A program made the translations under genes and the position numbers. A DNA stretch of 64,000 nucleotides from Ramichloridium luteum (taxonomy: Eukaryota > Ascomycota > Dothideomycetes > Mycosphaerellales > Dissoconiaceae). This document shows, piece after piece, positions 32,698 to 44,503 of the stretch; position 1 is the stretch's first letter, and every line of letters starts with the position of its first letter. The stretch lies in the NCBI GenBank assembly GCA_002368545.1, contig MTSC01000028.1, positions 248,001 through 312,000 of the forward strand, read 5' to 3'. Below the pieces are notes generated by a model. It did not search any database, had not been told where the DNA came from, and saw only the letters and a program-made list of their open reading frames with translations.

Positions 32698-33180
32698 GTG
32701 CTCAGATCATGTAAATAATTGCCAGAAAGCGTGCCGGCATCAAGAAGCGTTCTCGTCGACCGATTGATTGAGTGAATACAAGGGTCAGTCTACATTCGTT
32801 GCATGCACATCACAAAGTGTCTTTGAAGCAAATCGAAGTTGCGGAACTGTGAAGCAGCACGGCAGGAGCGCGTGAAGTTCGCTACAAGAAGCGGCGGCCG
32901 CAGAAGCCAAGCATTTTACGGCTGCTCCCGTGCTGCGCTCCCTCGTGAGTTCACGCGCGACACGTCTAGATGGGCGCAAACCCACGGTTACCCATATCGA
33001 ACCATTGACATTGCCCTCATCCAGCGTGCATCAACTACTGCTGGGCCCAGAGACTATTGTTCGCAAACTCACGGAATCTCGCGAACCGCACGCACCCGAC
33101 GCGTCACGCCGGCGGCAGGTGGACTGCGACAGCGACGCGCCGAAAGAGTTTGGACAAGACAGGACCAGTACTTGTAGGCC
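32698..33180. promoter_or_regulatory. Upstream region of RSC8
   Basis: About 480 bp with overlapping frames that run into RSC8 in other phases. No TATA box at a convincing distance. Presumed promoter and 5' UTR. Confidence 0.35.
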
Positions 33181-35321
33181 ATGGACGCTGGTGGATTCGC
33201 AGACGAGAACCCGCGCGCGCCAGGTGAAGCATCTGACAGCCTCACCCAGGCGGAGAATCTTGACGCGGAGAAGGCAGCAGCAGACACCAAGAAACAGCAG
33301 GAGCAGGACCCAGACACCACCATGGCTGACGATGATAACACTGATACCGCCGCCATCAAGCAGCAGACCGCTGATGCTGATGCGCCAGCGACGACATCGG
33401 ACAATCCTATTGACGCGCCCGATGCGCCGGCGCCTGAGGATGCCGCCGACGACGATGACACAGGCGGCGGCGCGACTACCAAGGACGGCACCCCAGCTGA
33501 TGCGACGACTCCCGCAGCACCAAAAGCAGTCATCGAACAGTCTGCGCGCTCCCATCTTATCGATCAAAATCATGCCATCATTCTTCCCTCATACAGTGCA
33601 TGGTTCGACATGCACGACATTCATGCAATAGAACGTAAGGGACTCCCTGAGTTCTTCAACAGTCGCAACCGGAGCAAGACCCCTGCTGTCTACAAAGATT
33701 ATCGTGACTTTATGGTCAATACTTACCGCCTGAATCCGGCTGAATATCTGACCGTGACGGCCTGCCGGCGAAATCTGGCCGGTGATGTCTGCGCTATCAT
33801 GCGTGTCCACGCATTTCTAGAGCAATGGGGTTTGATCAATTATCAGGTATGTTGTTAGCGCCCTGTCAATTTTTGTCAAAGCGCCGACCGCTGATGGATG
33901 GACAGATTGATCCAGACACACGGCCATCAAACATTGGTCCGCCATTCACGGGCCACTTCCGCGTCACGGCAGATACACCACGCGGGCTTCAACCCCTTCA
34001 ACCTGCCCCCGGAAGCACCGTCACTCCGGGCAAGCCACTGGCCAACACGGACCGGTTAGCTGCGGGTGTCAAAGCAGATCTCACTGCAGAGGTGCGGAGA
34101 AACATCTATGACGACAAGGGCAAGGACGTCACCCCTGCGAAGACCGAGAACGCAGAGACAAATGGCGAAGCTATCAAGAGCTTGGAAGAGAGCTTAAAAC
34201 AAGATGGCCGACAATACTTCTGCTACTCGTGCGGTAAAGACTGTACTCGGGTGCGTTATCACAACTCGAAGAACCCGCCTGCCACCGCAGCAACCCCCAA
34301 ACCCAGCAAAGATCAGCGATACGACTTGTGCAGTCTCTGCTACCAGGAAGGACGTTTCCCGAGCTCGACAACCGCAGCTGACTACCTCAAACTCGAGAAC
34401 GAGCGCTACCAGAGCGCGGGCGACAAAGAGGCGCCGTGGTCAAATGCCGAGCTTCTGCTTTTACTGGAAGGCCTGGAGATGTTTGACGACAACTGGGAAT
34501 CCGTGGCTGAGCATGTCGGGTCGCGCTCCCGCGAGGAGTGTGTGCTTAAGTTTTTACAGCTGGAGATTGAGGATAAGTTCCTGGAGGACCCTTCAGCAGC
34601 CCAAGGAACAGCACACACGCCCGACCTCGCATACCTCTCGCGTGGCAAGCTTCCGTACAGCCAGCACGATAACCCTATCATGTCAGTGATGGGCTTCCTC
34701 GCAGGTCTGGCGGACCCAGCTACGACCGCCAAAGCCGCAGGCAAGAGCGTCGAGGAGCTGCGCCGCACGATGAAATCGCGTCTTCAGGGAGAGGCCAGCG
34801 ATGCAGCGGACAAGTCTTCCACTGCACTCACGACCGTGAAGGATGAAGCGGCCGCTCCAGCCGACTCATCGATGGACATCGACGCCGCTCCGGATGCTCG
34901 TGAGCCTGGCACAGCACAGGATCTCGCTACCACGGCTCTCGCTTTGACTTCTGCGCGCAGCGCTGCGCTTGCCTCTCACACCGAGCGCCAACTCACAAAC
35001 CAAGTCTCCGCCGCCGTGAACCTCCAGTTAGCGAAGCTCGAGCTCAAGCTGGCCCATTTCGCCGAGATGGAGGCCCTGCTGCAGGCTGAGCGCCGTGAGG
35101 TCGAGCGCATGCGCCAACGCCTCTTCCTCGACCGCCTGCAGTTCCGCGCGCAGGTCCGCACAGCGGAAGCCCGCTTCGCTGAGCTCAAGATTGGCGGCGC
35201 TGCGGCGCCGGGCGGCGAGAAGCTGGCCTTCGTGGCACCGGGCGCCGATGGCGACGCAGCACCGGCCGCGGTGGAGATGTACTCCGAAGGCACCGAGGGT
35301 TTCATGCGGCATGAAATTTAA
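33181..35321 (+). CDS. RSC8: SWIRM/SANT chromatin-remodelling subunit (Rsc8/Swi3 family)
   Basis: Two exons, 33181-33846 and 33906-35321, with a 59-nt intron (GTATGT..ACAG) joining '..FLEQWGLINYQ' to 'IDPDTRPSNIGPPFTGHF', a conserved junction at the end of the SWIRM domain. The 693-aa product is the core scaffold subunit of RSC or SWI/SNF. Order of parts: acidic low-complexity N-terminus (1-115); SWIRM domain (about 128-222, 'IILPSYSAWFDMHDIH..'); a ZZ-like zinc finger (about 325-375, two CxxC pairs, 'YSCGKDC' and 'CSLCYQEGRFP'); a SANT domain (about 400-450, 'WSNAELLLLLEGLEMFDDNWESVAEHVG'); and a C-terminal coiled coil rich in Leu, Glu and Arg (about 590-650) for dimerisation. Yeast has Swi3 and Rsc8; the compact zinc finger plus SANT fits Rsc8/Ssr2 best. 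Confidence 0.88.
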
Positions 35322-35890
35322 GCGACTGAGTATCGAACACGATTGGCGCAACACGATGTATAAGGTTTCTGTCTTGTTCAGGAGTGCTTGGCTAAGGGGA
35401 ATGGTTCCGTGCAGGTGGACACACATACGACTGACTGTCGCTCTGTTAGACGTCAGCTGGACGTTTGCCTGTGGTTTCTAATGCGCATCACCCGAAGCGC
35501 GAACGCCTACGACCATCTCCCAGTAACCTGGCCGTGGGTTTCGGCGTTTCTCGAGTCATTTGATTGAGAGCTTTTTCTGTACTGCTTGTGGGTAGGGCAA
35601 TAGCAGACTTGTGCGGAAATGCGTGTCGTGGCGCAATGTAGGACTAGGCTTCCAGCTAGTTAGAGATTCAAGATGTATTGAAGTAGTTATGTATCGCGGG
35701 AAACTGGACCGCTCTCAAGCTTGTTCACCTAACAACATCAGGTGAGAATCATGCAACATGCACATTTCATTAGGCCTTCAGCTGGGTCAGGCGAGGTTTG
35801 GCTATGATATCAAACTTTAGCATGTGAGGTAATTCTACTATGCTCCTGAGTCTACCACGTCGGGTCCTGAAACTTTCCCCTGGTGCTTTC
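35322..35890. other. Convergent gap, RSC8 to SNF2-RING gene
   Basis: 569 bp between two convergent stop codons. No gene or repeat seen; presumably both 3' untranslated regions. Confidence 0.4.
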
Positions 35891-38800
35891 TTATTTGAAC
35901 AACGCCTTCAATTGCTCCATCCTCTCACGCATTTCCTCTGCCTTGCTAGGCGCATCAGCTCCACGACGCTCCATGGACAGCGTCGCCAGGCTCTTCTTCT
36001 TCTTCTGCAGCTCGAGGATGGGCTCTTCGATCGTATTGCTGGCGATGTAGTGCTTCACGGAGACTGGTCGGGTCTGACCCAATCGATACACGCGATCTAC
36101 GGCCTGCTGCTCGACACCGGGATTGAACTGTGGCTCCATGACATAGGCTCGACTGGCGGCTGTGAGGTTCAGGCCTTGTCCACCGGCCTTGATCGAGACG
36201 AGCAGTACGGTGATGGAAGGGTCTTCGGCGAATTTGGTAAGAGCATCAGTGCGAGCACGCACGCTCATGGTGCCATCCAGACGCGTGAAGCCGTGACCGT
36301 GTTGCGTCAGGGCGTGCGCGATGAGGTCGAGATAAGTAGTCCAACCAGAGAAGACGACAGAACGAATTGGTGGTTCGCCTTCTGGCAGAGCGGAAGACTC
36401 TTCGACGGCGTGAGAGAGATCCTCGAGCAAAGCGCGCACCTTGGTATGCGGACCGCTGTAAGTTGTTGCGTCCCATTTAGCGTTCCGTTGTGCTGCGCGT
36501 GTGCTCTCGAGACGGGCGGCAGCCAGACGATTTTGTGTTGTAGAGCGCAATTCCTGCAGACCCACACGTCGATATTCATGACAATCAGGGCATTCATAGT
36601 AACCGTCGGCGGTGGGGGAGGGTTGATAACGTTCAGTCTTCGGCTTGCAACGCTTACATACGAGATGTAAGCAAGGCGTGAGGTAGCCTATGATGTCTGG
36701 ATCTGTCGGAGCCGGTGCAGAGCGAGATGGACGAGACCCCTTCTTCGTGCCATTGCCACGACCTCTGTGATCACCGTCTTCGTCGTCTTCTGGGATGTCC
36801 TCCTCCTCGGAAGTGCCCGTCGCCACTCCATCTTCAGAATCACTGTCGATTTCGATGACCTCGATCTCCTTCTGCCCAACAATTTTTGAGCACACCATAC
36901 ACAGTGCCGTCTCACTGTCTTGCAGCAATGTGAGTTGATCGTAAGCTTGCTGCTCTGAGATGAAATCGTCGTCAGGCTGCTGACCCGGTTCGTCGCCAAG
37001 GTCGACGATCGAGATCGGTCCGAGGACATTCTCGTCCTCAATCTCGCGCATGTCCTCGTCGGAAAGCATCTCGCGGCCATGTGCAGCAATGCATCGAAGT
37101 CTGGAGATCGACTTGAGTACGTGAGAATACGCCTTGCCACGCAGGCGACCGCCTGTAGTTCCAGTCATGATACGCAGCTGTGTAGCAGACCGGCGGGCGA
37201 AGGCCTCGTAGAGTGCTTGCTCCGCCGGGTTGAGTGACACACGAACAATGCTCTCGTCTCGGTCCGGTAGTGCGATGGTTTCCTTTGCACGACGAAGCGT
37301 GATGCTGGACACGAGGAGCTGTAGGTGCGATAAAACATTCGGATCAGCTGTCTTGAAGGGTGCCATGATGTACTGGGCCCAGATACTGGGCTCATCAATC
37401 GGTCGCACTCGAAGGAAGCGTAGCAAGGCGCCAAGATCTTGAAGGCTATTCTGCACCGGAGTGCCAGTGACAGCCCAGCGACGCTGGGCTGACAACGCAC
37501 AACAAGCACGGAAAACCTTCGATGTCTGATTACGAATCTGATGTGCCTCATCCAGGACGATGCGGAACCAGTTCATGGATGCGAGCGCACGCCGCTTGCG
37601 AGTGGAATCTCCGAACTCAGCTGAAGCAGTGTTGTAAGTTGTCAAAACGATGTCCAACTTGCTTAGCTCGTACACATCGTCACTGCGGTCGGGGCCGTGG
37701 TAGGTATACCATTTGAGCTTGTCCCTCTTCACGTGTGCCTTTATCTGGTCTGTCCAATTGGACAGTACGGACTTCGGGCAAATTATGAGCGTGCCGCGCG
37801 CATTCCGCTCAATATTTTCATCGTCGGGCACAGGGACTACGGCTTTGAAACGCTTCGCTTCCTGAATTTGATCGGCAATGAGCGCGAGAATGCTAAGGGT
37901 CTTGCCCAAGCCCATGACATCTGCGAGAATGCCACCTTGTATGGGCTTTGGTGCTTCAAAAACTTCTTGACCGGTGATGATATGGTACCAGCTGCGACGG
38001 CCATTTCCAGCCATCTTTTGGCGCCATAGTGACGTCTTGGAGCCGGCTTGATTTGATGGATGTTCGGCATCTTCATGGCGAGTGAGGAAATGCAAAGCTT
38101 GCTTCTGGTGAGCTAAGAGATGGGTTTCTATAGTCTCTTGGTTGGGTTCCATCTCCGGAAGTTCGGACTCCTTGTTCAATGTGTCGAACAAATCACTGGC
38201 GTCACGCCGCATCTCCTCCACAGTGCGGGAAACGGTGGACGACGAGTTTGGGGCCAAACGGGCACTCGCCGCGTCTTTACTCGGTGCATAATTCGTTGGA
38301 ATATGAGGATTGACCACTTCACAGCCCGGGTTGATGGCTGGGGGCGACAAGAAAAAGTTTCGTTGTGATAAATAACGACCAAAGGCCTCGACACGGCTTC
38401 TAGGAGCGTATACGGTGATCACAGCCTTCATATTCTGTGAAATACGCTGGCCAACTTCCTCGTTGGGCTTTCGCGCTCGTGGCAGAAGCATGACCTTGAA
38501 GCGAGCTTTATTATGCACTGTCGCTTCCACGATAGGAGCAAGTACATGTGCGAGGCGAGGCTCAAGGTGTCCAAAAGGCTTACTCCGGCGATCGAGGACG
38601 ACAAACACAGCCGTCTGTCGAGCAGATTGTGGTCGATCCTGAAGCGACACTTTGAGAGGCGGCCATGTCTCCCTCGACTGAGCACTCGCATGGGTCGCTG
38701 GGATGGTGTGAGCATTGATCGTCGCGTGTAACAGCCCCATGCAAACTTCTTCATCCTGGTTGACTGGGATTACTCCGGTCATCACGACATCGTCGTCGTC

Positions 38801-39505
38801 GTCGTCGTCGTCATCTTTTGTGAGATCGATGGATGTCGGTTTTGCACGGTCTGATGTGAGCTCCGAACGCTCTTCTTCGGTGAGTTTTGCCCGCTCGGTT
38901 TTGAGATGATCGCTTATCACACCACCGTTGGCACCATGGAAGGCTGACTTCGATTTTTCGCGCTCGTCTGCTTCGGAAGTCTCAACGATCTTGCGCTTCT
39001 TGGGCAGAGCTTCTGAGCGATCGGTGACATTGTGAAGTCTTTCGATCAGGGTACCCGCGCTGATACCCTCGCTGGATTCTTTGTCAGAATCAGTGATTGA
39101 CGACAAGTTGGTTGACGATGTGGTTACTCCAGCCTTTGGATTCAAAAGAAGTTCGGGGTCCATCTTCGCGGGCTGGTGTCCAGGAATGGCAGGATTGGAG
39201 ACCTTTCGAGTTTGCTTAGGTCCTGAGACTTTATCAGTGAGAGTTGCGCGGCAGAATTGCGAAAGAGACGAGGTGTGAGAAGTCGTGGAGTGTGTCCAGC
39301 AATTAGATTCATGTGACGAAGATGTTCGAGACTTCGTTCACGTGCATGGAGGGAATTCATGTGTCACAAGAATGAACTTGAAAGCACATAAACATGACCA
39401 TGCGATAGACTCACCATAATTGGGAGTCCTCTTCTTCTTCCCAGCAGCGGCCTTTGCCTGATCCTTGGCATATGCCTTCGGATTGAGGAGTTGGGCAGGA
39501 TTCAT
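35891..39505 (-). CDS. SNF2-family ATPase with RING finger (Rad5/HLTF-like)
   Basis: Two exons, 39505-39415 and 39222-35891, with a 192-nt intron (GTGAGT..TCAG). The 1140-aa product has the Rad5/Rad16/HLTF layout: an N-terminal region with a HIRAN-like stretch (about 190-330); helicase lobe 1 with GLGKT near residue 462 and DEAH near 587; a RING finger (Cys805, Cys808, Cys881, His883, Cys886, Cys889, Cys908, Cys911); and lobe 2 ending in 'DRVYRLGQTR' near 1073. Such proteins move along DNA and ubiquitylate substrates such as PCNA at stalled forks, or act in nucleotide excision repair. The RING is intact but split by about 70 acidic residues. A TCG repeat codes for a run of Asp near residue 170. 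The alternative ATG at 39520 would add MALHI. The exact orthologue is not settled. Confidence 0.85.
38786..38813. repeat. Trinucleotide repeat (TCG)n coding for poly-Asp
   Basis: About nine TCG units in a row inside the SNF2-RING gene, read on the minus strand as a run of seven or more Asp codons. Such coding microsatellites often vary in length between strains. Confidence 0.7.
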
Positions 39506-40271
39506 GATATGAAGAGCCACAGCACTGTGCTGGGTGAGTTATTTGGCCCTTGTGATATTCCCGGATGTTAGATTTCCGTACAAGCTTCACGTTGCGGCGA
39601 AAGTGGCGGCAGTGGCAATGCAACGCGCAAGTTCACAATCACAAGGCAGGCGGTCTACCGGTTCGGTCATCCTCTCTACGGAAGCGTATTCGGCGAATGA
39701 AGATTGTGGCGCTGTCGGGTCGGATGACAAGCGATGAAGATTTGATGGAGCATTTCTACAGAATATGAAGGGCGCCCAGGTTGCCATGAACATGGAAATC
39801 ATACAACCAATCGATGACGGCGCGAACGACATGAAGATGACTCGCTGAGGTTGGGAACCCTAAGGCTCACAGCACGCGCCGCAGAGCTACCGTGCTTTAG
39901 GGTTACTGCACGTAACACAAGCACATACAGTACCTACGCACCTACGGTACCTTATGTTGTATGAGAAATCTTTGCGAGTGTTTGCATTACACCAAATGTC
40001 GAAAAGCTTCAAAGCTTTATCCCACTCAATCGAAGTTCGGAGTGAGTATTTACGCTCACAAAGTAAAGTATATTCATCCGTACTGGATTTCGAGTGGACA
40101 ACTCCATGGTATTTCTCAGTTAAGGATTTTTGTATGCCATCTCAACATTCTGAATCAAAATCGCACAACGGGTGCTGAACAACTTGCGAATGCGAACCAT
40201 CTAATCCACGCGCACCTAAATTCAATTTTTGAGCGTGCCAATCTGTTAAGATAAACCATGGCCTGCCCGGC
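39506..40271. other. Intergenic, upstream of the SNF2-RING gene
   Basis: About 770 bp between the SNF2-RING start and the 3' end of the GFA-fold gene. Frames are under 100 codons and overlap; no domains. The left part should be the promoter. Confidence 0.45.
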
Positions 40272-40763
40272 CTATGCACCCTCACGACTCACGACGTCCG
40301 TCCAAGCCGGACACCAACCAGGCCGATTGCGAGTGAAGATCTCCAAGATCGGTCGGCCCTCACGTTCCTCGTAAGCGCGGTCGTCGAGCGTGCCGGCCTT
40401 AACTATCAGCAGTCCCGGCAAACTGGCGGCGTCGCAGAACATGACCGTGCCACACCGTGCGCAGAGGTCGTAGTCCAGGGGCTTGCCAGAATCGCCGGCC
40501 CGGGTGAAGCGCCAGACCTCTCCAGTAAGACGGTGCACTTTTTCCGTGGGAAAGAGGTATTCGTAGGCGCCGTTTGAGCCGGCAGTCTTGCGGCAGGGGA
40601 TGCAATGACAGATGAGCTGCATGCGTAAGCGCCAGTCAGTGGTGCCATTATAATGTTTGACAGGACATAACCACGGGTGGCATACCGCTTTCTTGGGCTG
40701 GCCAACCAGCTCGTACGTGAAGTCGCCACATACGCAGCTGCCTTTAGCCGTAACCTCTTCCAT
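40272..40763 (-). CDS. GFA/CENP-V-fold zinc protein
   Basis: Two exons, 40763-40686 and 40616-40272, with a 69-nt intron (GTATGC..GCAG) that contains no stop and keeps frame, so the raw frame reads through it. Removing it gives '..GQPKKALICHCIPCRKTAGSNGAYEYLFP..', the normal family sequence; leaving it in inserts 23 residues before the zinc motif. The 140-aa product has the zinc ligands of the fold: CVC at 10-12, CHCIPC at about 29-34 and CARC at about 79-82. Named after glutathione-dependent formaldehyde-activating enzymes, most fungal members have no proven reaction. The usual length is 130-160 aa, which supports the ATG at 40763 rather than the one at 40946. Confidence 0.8.
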   Translation of the reverse strand: MEEVTAKGSCVCGDFTYELVGQPKKAVCHPWLCPVKHYNGTTDWRLRMQLICHCIPCRKTAGSNGAYEYLFPTEKVHRLTGEVWRFTRAGDSGKPLDYDLCARCGTVMFCDAASLPGLLIVKAGTLDDRAYEEREGRPILEIFTRNRPGWCPAWTDVVSREGA

Positions 40764-42154
40764 TGTTCCACCGTGGTCTTCTTCTTTGGCAGTGGAGTGC
40801 CAGATACGGTCGTTACAAGCAGAGCTTGATCTTAGCAGCTTCCATTGTTGAAAATGGGTGTCAAAGCATTCTTTAAAGACGACGTCCTCGCCGCGATCGG
40901 CAGCTATCGTGACGACGTCTTCTCTGCGAACGAGAGGACCCTTCACCCGAAGCTGTATTATCCACTTACGGTTATGCCTTGCTCAGCATCTGCAGGCATG
41001 GATGCCGTTGAAGCGCCTAAGCCTGGATCGATAGCGTGTGCCATTGGCGGGGAGACGTCGACCAGGAACAAAGCTCGCTGCTTAATGGGAATATGGGGGC
41101 GAGGAGGATGCGTTGGCCAGATGCAGATGCAGGCATTAGGATGAGACCATCGAGGAGCAGTCTGCCTACCAAACGCGTCCCCGGCTGACGATTATTTCAC
41201 ATTGATCGGGAAGATTGGTGGGCTTTTGCAATCATCAATCCCCACCAAAGAATCGACGCGCGTGGCGGGGCAGGCTTGCGAGGTGCCGTGGGTGCGACGT
41301 CAGAGCATCAACTTTAGCCGACCGCCCAGACGGCCGAGCTATTGGAGTTACTTTATCGGTGTCTTCGTCGAAAGCTCGTATATTTCTGGCACGGGGACCT
41401 CTTCGCAGTGAGATTGCAACGTTCGTGGTGAACAACATGCTACGGGTCACCTTTCAAGCGTTGTTCTCGGGACCAATCAACGCGACTTCTCGGATGAAGA
41501 AGCCTGGACATCGACAACACGTTTCGATGCGTTATACGATCACTACGACATCTTACCTTTGACTCAAAAAATCTAAACGGGAACCCTCACCATGATTTGA
41601 AATGCTCGCGCAGCACCTGCGCTGCGCAACGATGCTTTGGTCTTCAGTATGATGCCCAAGATGAACGAGGCGACAAATCAGCTATGGAGGCATATTTATT
41701 CGCTGTCCATCTTTCCAGGAAATATGACTTCGGGCAACGAATTGGGGTGCACAGCATTCTCGCCCCCACCGACGGATTCCGATGCCCAGGTCCCCGTCAC
41801 TCACTTTCATTGTGCGGTCATCAAGGAGAGTGCCTCATTCCGGGTGACTGGAGATTATGTACCACACGACACCGCATCACCAGCCGTAATTTGGCATTGA
41901 AGATGATGACACCGCGGCTAAAGGCCATTCACAGGGTGGAACACGCACAAAATATGGACGCGCAAAGACATCTACGCTCCAGCATTACTTGGATGCGTCT
42001 CGCACTGCAATCTGCAACATCATCAGCTCAATTCAGGTCTACTTCCCTTGACAAGGCAACGCCATTTCGCAGCATAACCGCAAAACTTCGTTTGAGATCA
42101 TCTAGTTGCGTTCAATAACACGCAGTCTTACGAAAGAGCCAACACCACCCGAAG
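40764..42154. other. Long intergenic stretch, no supported gene
   Basis: About 1.4 kb. It holds overlapping plus-strand frames (for example 41215-41562 and 41597-42118) with no domain, signal peptide or clean splice pattern. Possibly decayed sequence. No repeat or RNA gene recognised. Confidence 0.45.
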
Positions 42155-42391
42155 ATGTGCATCTGGGCAAGAACAATGTGCGAGTCTCCCTATGGACGAT
42201 GCGACGCGATTCTGAACGACAAACGAGTCTGGGACTGTGGCAAGTCCCACGAAGCAGTGCCACAGGATAGCGTAGCCATCAGCGTGACACGCCGCGGTCG
42301 ATGCCCCTGGTGCGAGGCCCTGGCCTGGGCTCAGCAAGCGACTCCTGAGCAGCGGGACCATCCTTCGCCGCCGCGACGACAGAGAAAGTGA
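42155..42391 (+). CDS. Candidate small Cys-rich protein
   Basis: A 78-codon frame starting MCIWARTMCESPYGRC. It has six cysteines (two spaced pairs, then 'WDCGKSH' and 'GRCPWCEA') and a basic, Pro-rich end. The pattern of a leading MC, paired Cys and a closing CxxC resembles small intracellular fungal proteins of unknown function that may bind zinc. There is no signal peptide, so it is not an obvious secreted effector. The composition looks more protein-like than neighbouring frames, but no homologue can be named and the frame could be chance. Confidence 0.4.
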   Translation: MCIWARTMCESPYGRCDAILNDKRVWDCGKSHEAVPQDSVAISVTRRGRCPWCEALAWAQQATPEQRDHPSPPRRQRK

Positions 42392-43018
42392 TATCGGAGA
42401 TCCTCGCGACTCTATGCAATCAAGTCTTCTATGAGGAGAGGTGTGGATTCAAAGTGCGAGATTGGAATATTCACAACGGGGCCTTGATCCGGATCGACAT
42501 CACGGATTTACAAGAGCGATCAGACCCGGCCCGTACATCTACTTGCACAACACGATCAAGATGTGAAGCAAGTATTCAGAAGCGATTCGGACGGAAACAG
42601 TATATCAGTGTAAAAGCCGACGCTTGATGGCTCCCGTACAGAACCAACGAGGAGGCCAGGAAAGAATGGGAGCATCGAACATCCAGTTTCGAAGAGAGAC
42701 GTGATCCTTAGCACCACGGAAGATTGGCTGCCCAGTAGAAATGAACCACCGGGCTTTGATCCCGTTGCGACGGGAGACGCAACCTTGCTGCACCTCGATC
42801 AAATGGCAGCAGTCAGATCTCGGCTTCGTTCATCCAAGCTTACATTTGCTCAGAGTATCTCGGTCATCACGCCGTCACACATTAGTCTGTGTATGTGTAA
42901 CATGATAGCTAATAATGGATAATTACTTCGCTTCGCTGAGGAAGTTTTTGGAAAACTCAGCTCACGCTCGACGTGACGTCTGCTTCTATATCTTAGCTTT
43001 TGCAACGATTTTAAAGAC
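42392..43018. other. Intergenic, no supported gene
   Basis: About 630 bp of short frames before the next candidate gene. No repeat or RNA gene seen. Confidence 0.4.
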
Positions 43019-43654
43019 ATGGACCGGGAGACGGAGAAGAGGGTGTGTTTTGCCTACTTCGTGTGCTTACCACGGATCTCGCATCTAATGTGGCTAAAGG
43101 ACGTGCTTGAGCTTCTGACCTATCGGTCGCCAACCCGGGTTCTTCTCATCATTCGCCCACAGAGCAGTCAGTTCCGAAGAGAGGCTCTTGATAGCATCAA
43201 CGAAGCCCTCGCGCTCCTGGAAGAGACTGAGACCAGATATCTCTATCTAGCCCTGGAGAAATGGGACACGATCGAACTTCTGGTCTTCGATCTCTGGCAC
43301 GATAACTACGACTTCTATACCGCACACGACCCTATCAACCTTCCGGTAGTGATCGTGGACTTTGGGCGCACAGATATTCGAATCTCGATCGCCTCGCCCA
43401 TGTATCGTCGCGAGGTCAACGAAGGCGTTGCGCAGCATCATCGATTCAACGGGTGGGACGTCGGACCACCGTTCGTTGCCGACTGTACCGGATCGAATCG
43501 TCCGAGCTACCCATCGCCGCGATTTCAGTTCCCGCTGGCAGATTTGGCGGCGGCGGCGCAGAACGGAGAAGACGGGACGAATGAGGATGACCCTGTTGGC
43601 GAGCTCATAGATTTCAGTCAACATGAAGACACCGAACCTGAGTCGCAGATATGA
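43019..43654 (+). CDS. Hypothetical protein, 211 aa
   Basis: Single-exon frame with no signal peptide or membrane segment. The first 140 residues look like a mixed alpha/beta fold ('RVLLIIRPQSSQFRREALDSINEALALL', 'TRYLYLALEKWDTIELLVFDLWHDNYDFY', 'LPVVIVDFGRTDIRISIASP'). The last 50 are acidic and disordered ('NGEDGTNEDDPVGELIDFSQHED'). I do not recognise a family. Codon use and an even spread of hydrophobic residues support a real protein, and no competing long frame lies on the other strand. Confidence 0.6.
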   Translation: MDRETEKRVCFAYFVCLPRISHLMWLKDVLELLTYRSPTRVLLIIRPQSSQFRREALDSINEALALLEETETRYLYLALEKWDTIELLVFDLWHDNYDFYTAHDPINLPVVIVDFGRTDIRISIASPMYRREVNEGVAQHHRFNGWDVGPPFVADCTGSNRPSYPSPRFQFPLADLAAAAQNGEDGTNEDDPVGELIDFSQHEDTEPESQI

Positions 43655-44503
43655 GAATCTGCGTGCAAGAGCAGGAGAGTTGGATGATGGATAAGCTCAC
43701 CAGATCAAGGCTATCGAAGAGCCAAGCACTGATGGAGAGAAGGCGAGGATGTTGATACACCGGGCAATACGGGCATTTGATGCATTGAATGGGAGTGATT
43801 AGGTAGGTAGCAATCGATAGTCCAGGTACTGCAATGAAGTAAAGACGCGAGGCAACCCCGTCTTTAATGTTAGGTAATTAGCAACATCACATGCCAGGTG
43901 AACGACTATCCCACATGTTTGGCGCCAAATATTCTCGCAGTAGGCCTCGGAGCAACGGAGCAGAACGTCTTAAGACTGTTTGCCTCCAATGAGGGTGCTA
44001 TGAATGTCGCAACGAGACTTGAATACCGATGTTGACACATTAAGTTGGCTTGGTAAGTCCGAGGATTCCATTAAACGATCCGTGGGCCACCCCCGGTCGA
44101 CTGCCCGCCCGTGGAGCTAAGGGTTACATAAGCAAGATCCAGGGCCCAGCCCGAGGGCTCATCTGCGGGGCGTGTGGCGCAGACGAAGCATCCGAGGTGG
44201 CGTTGGCGACTTGCTACGCCGAAAGCTGGTGCCTACACCAAGGGAAACGCACGCGACTGGTCGGAACGGTTGACGACGACGATCGCCTTCCAGGCTCCTC
44301 CCTATCATGCTTTATTGTTCCTCTCGAATGCCTTTCTTCTTGCTTCCTGTCATCGTCCTTCTGCGTTCGCTCGTGCTATTCTGGAGGTGGGGGAGTGATA
44401 AGCCCATCCAGCGCCTGCATCGCCACCCAGCTTTATCGGGAGCCTCACGCCGCTCAGTCGGAAACACCAACTCCGCATCAGGCTCGAAAGACGTGGCGAC
44501 AAG
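43655..44503. other. Intergenic, upstream of the UIM protein gene
   Basis: About 850 bp. The plus-strand frame 44050-44535 overlaps the start of the UIM gene in another phase and has no features. Presumed promoter and 5' UTR. Confidence 0.4.
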
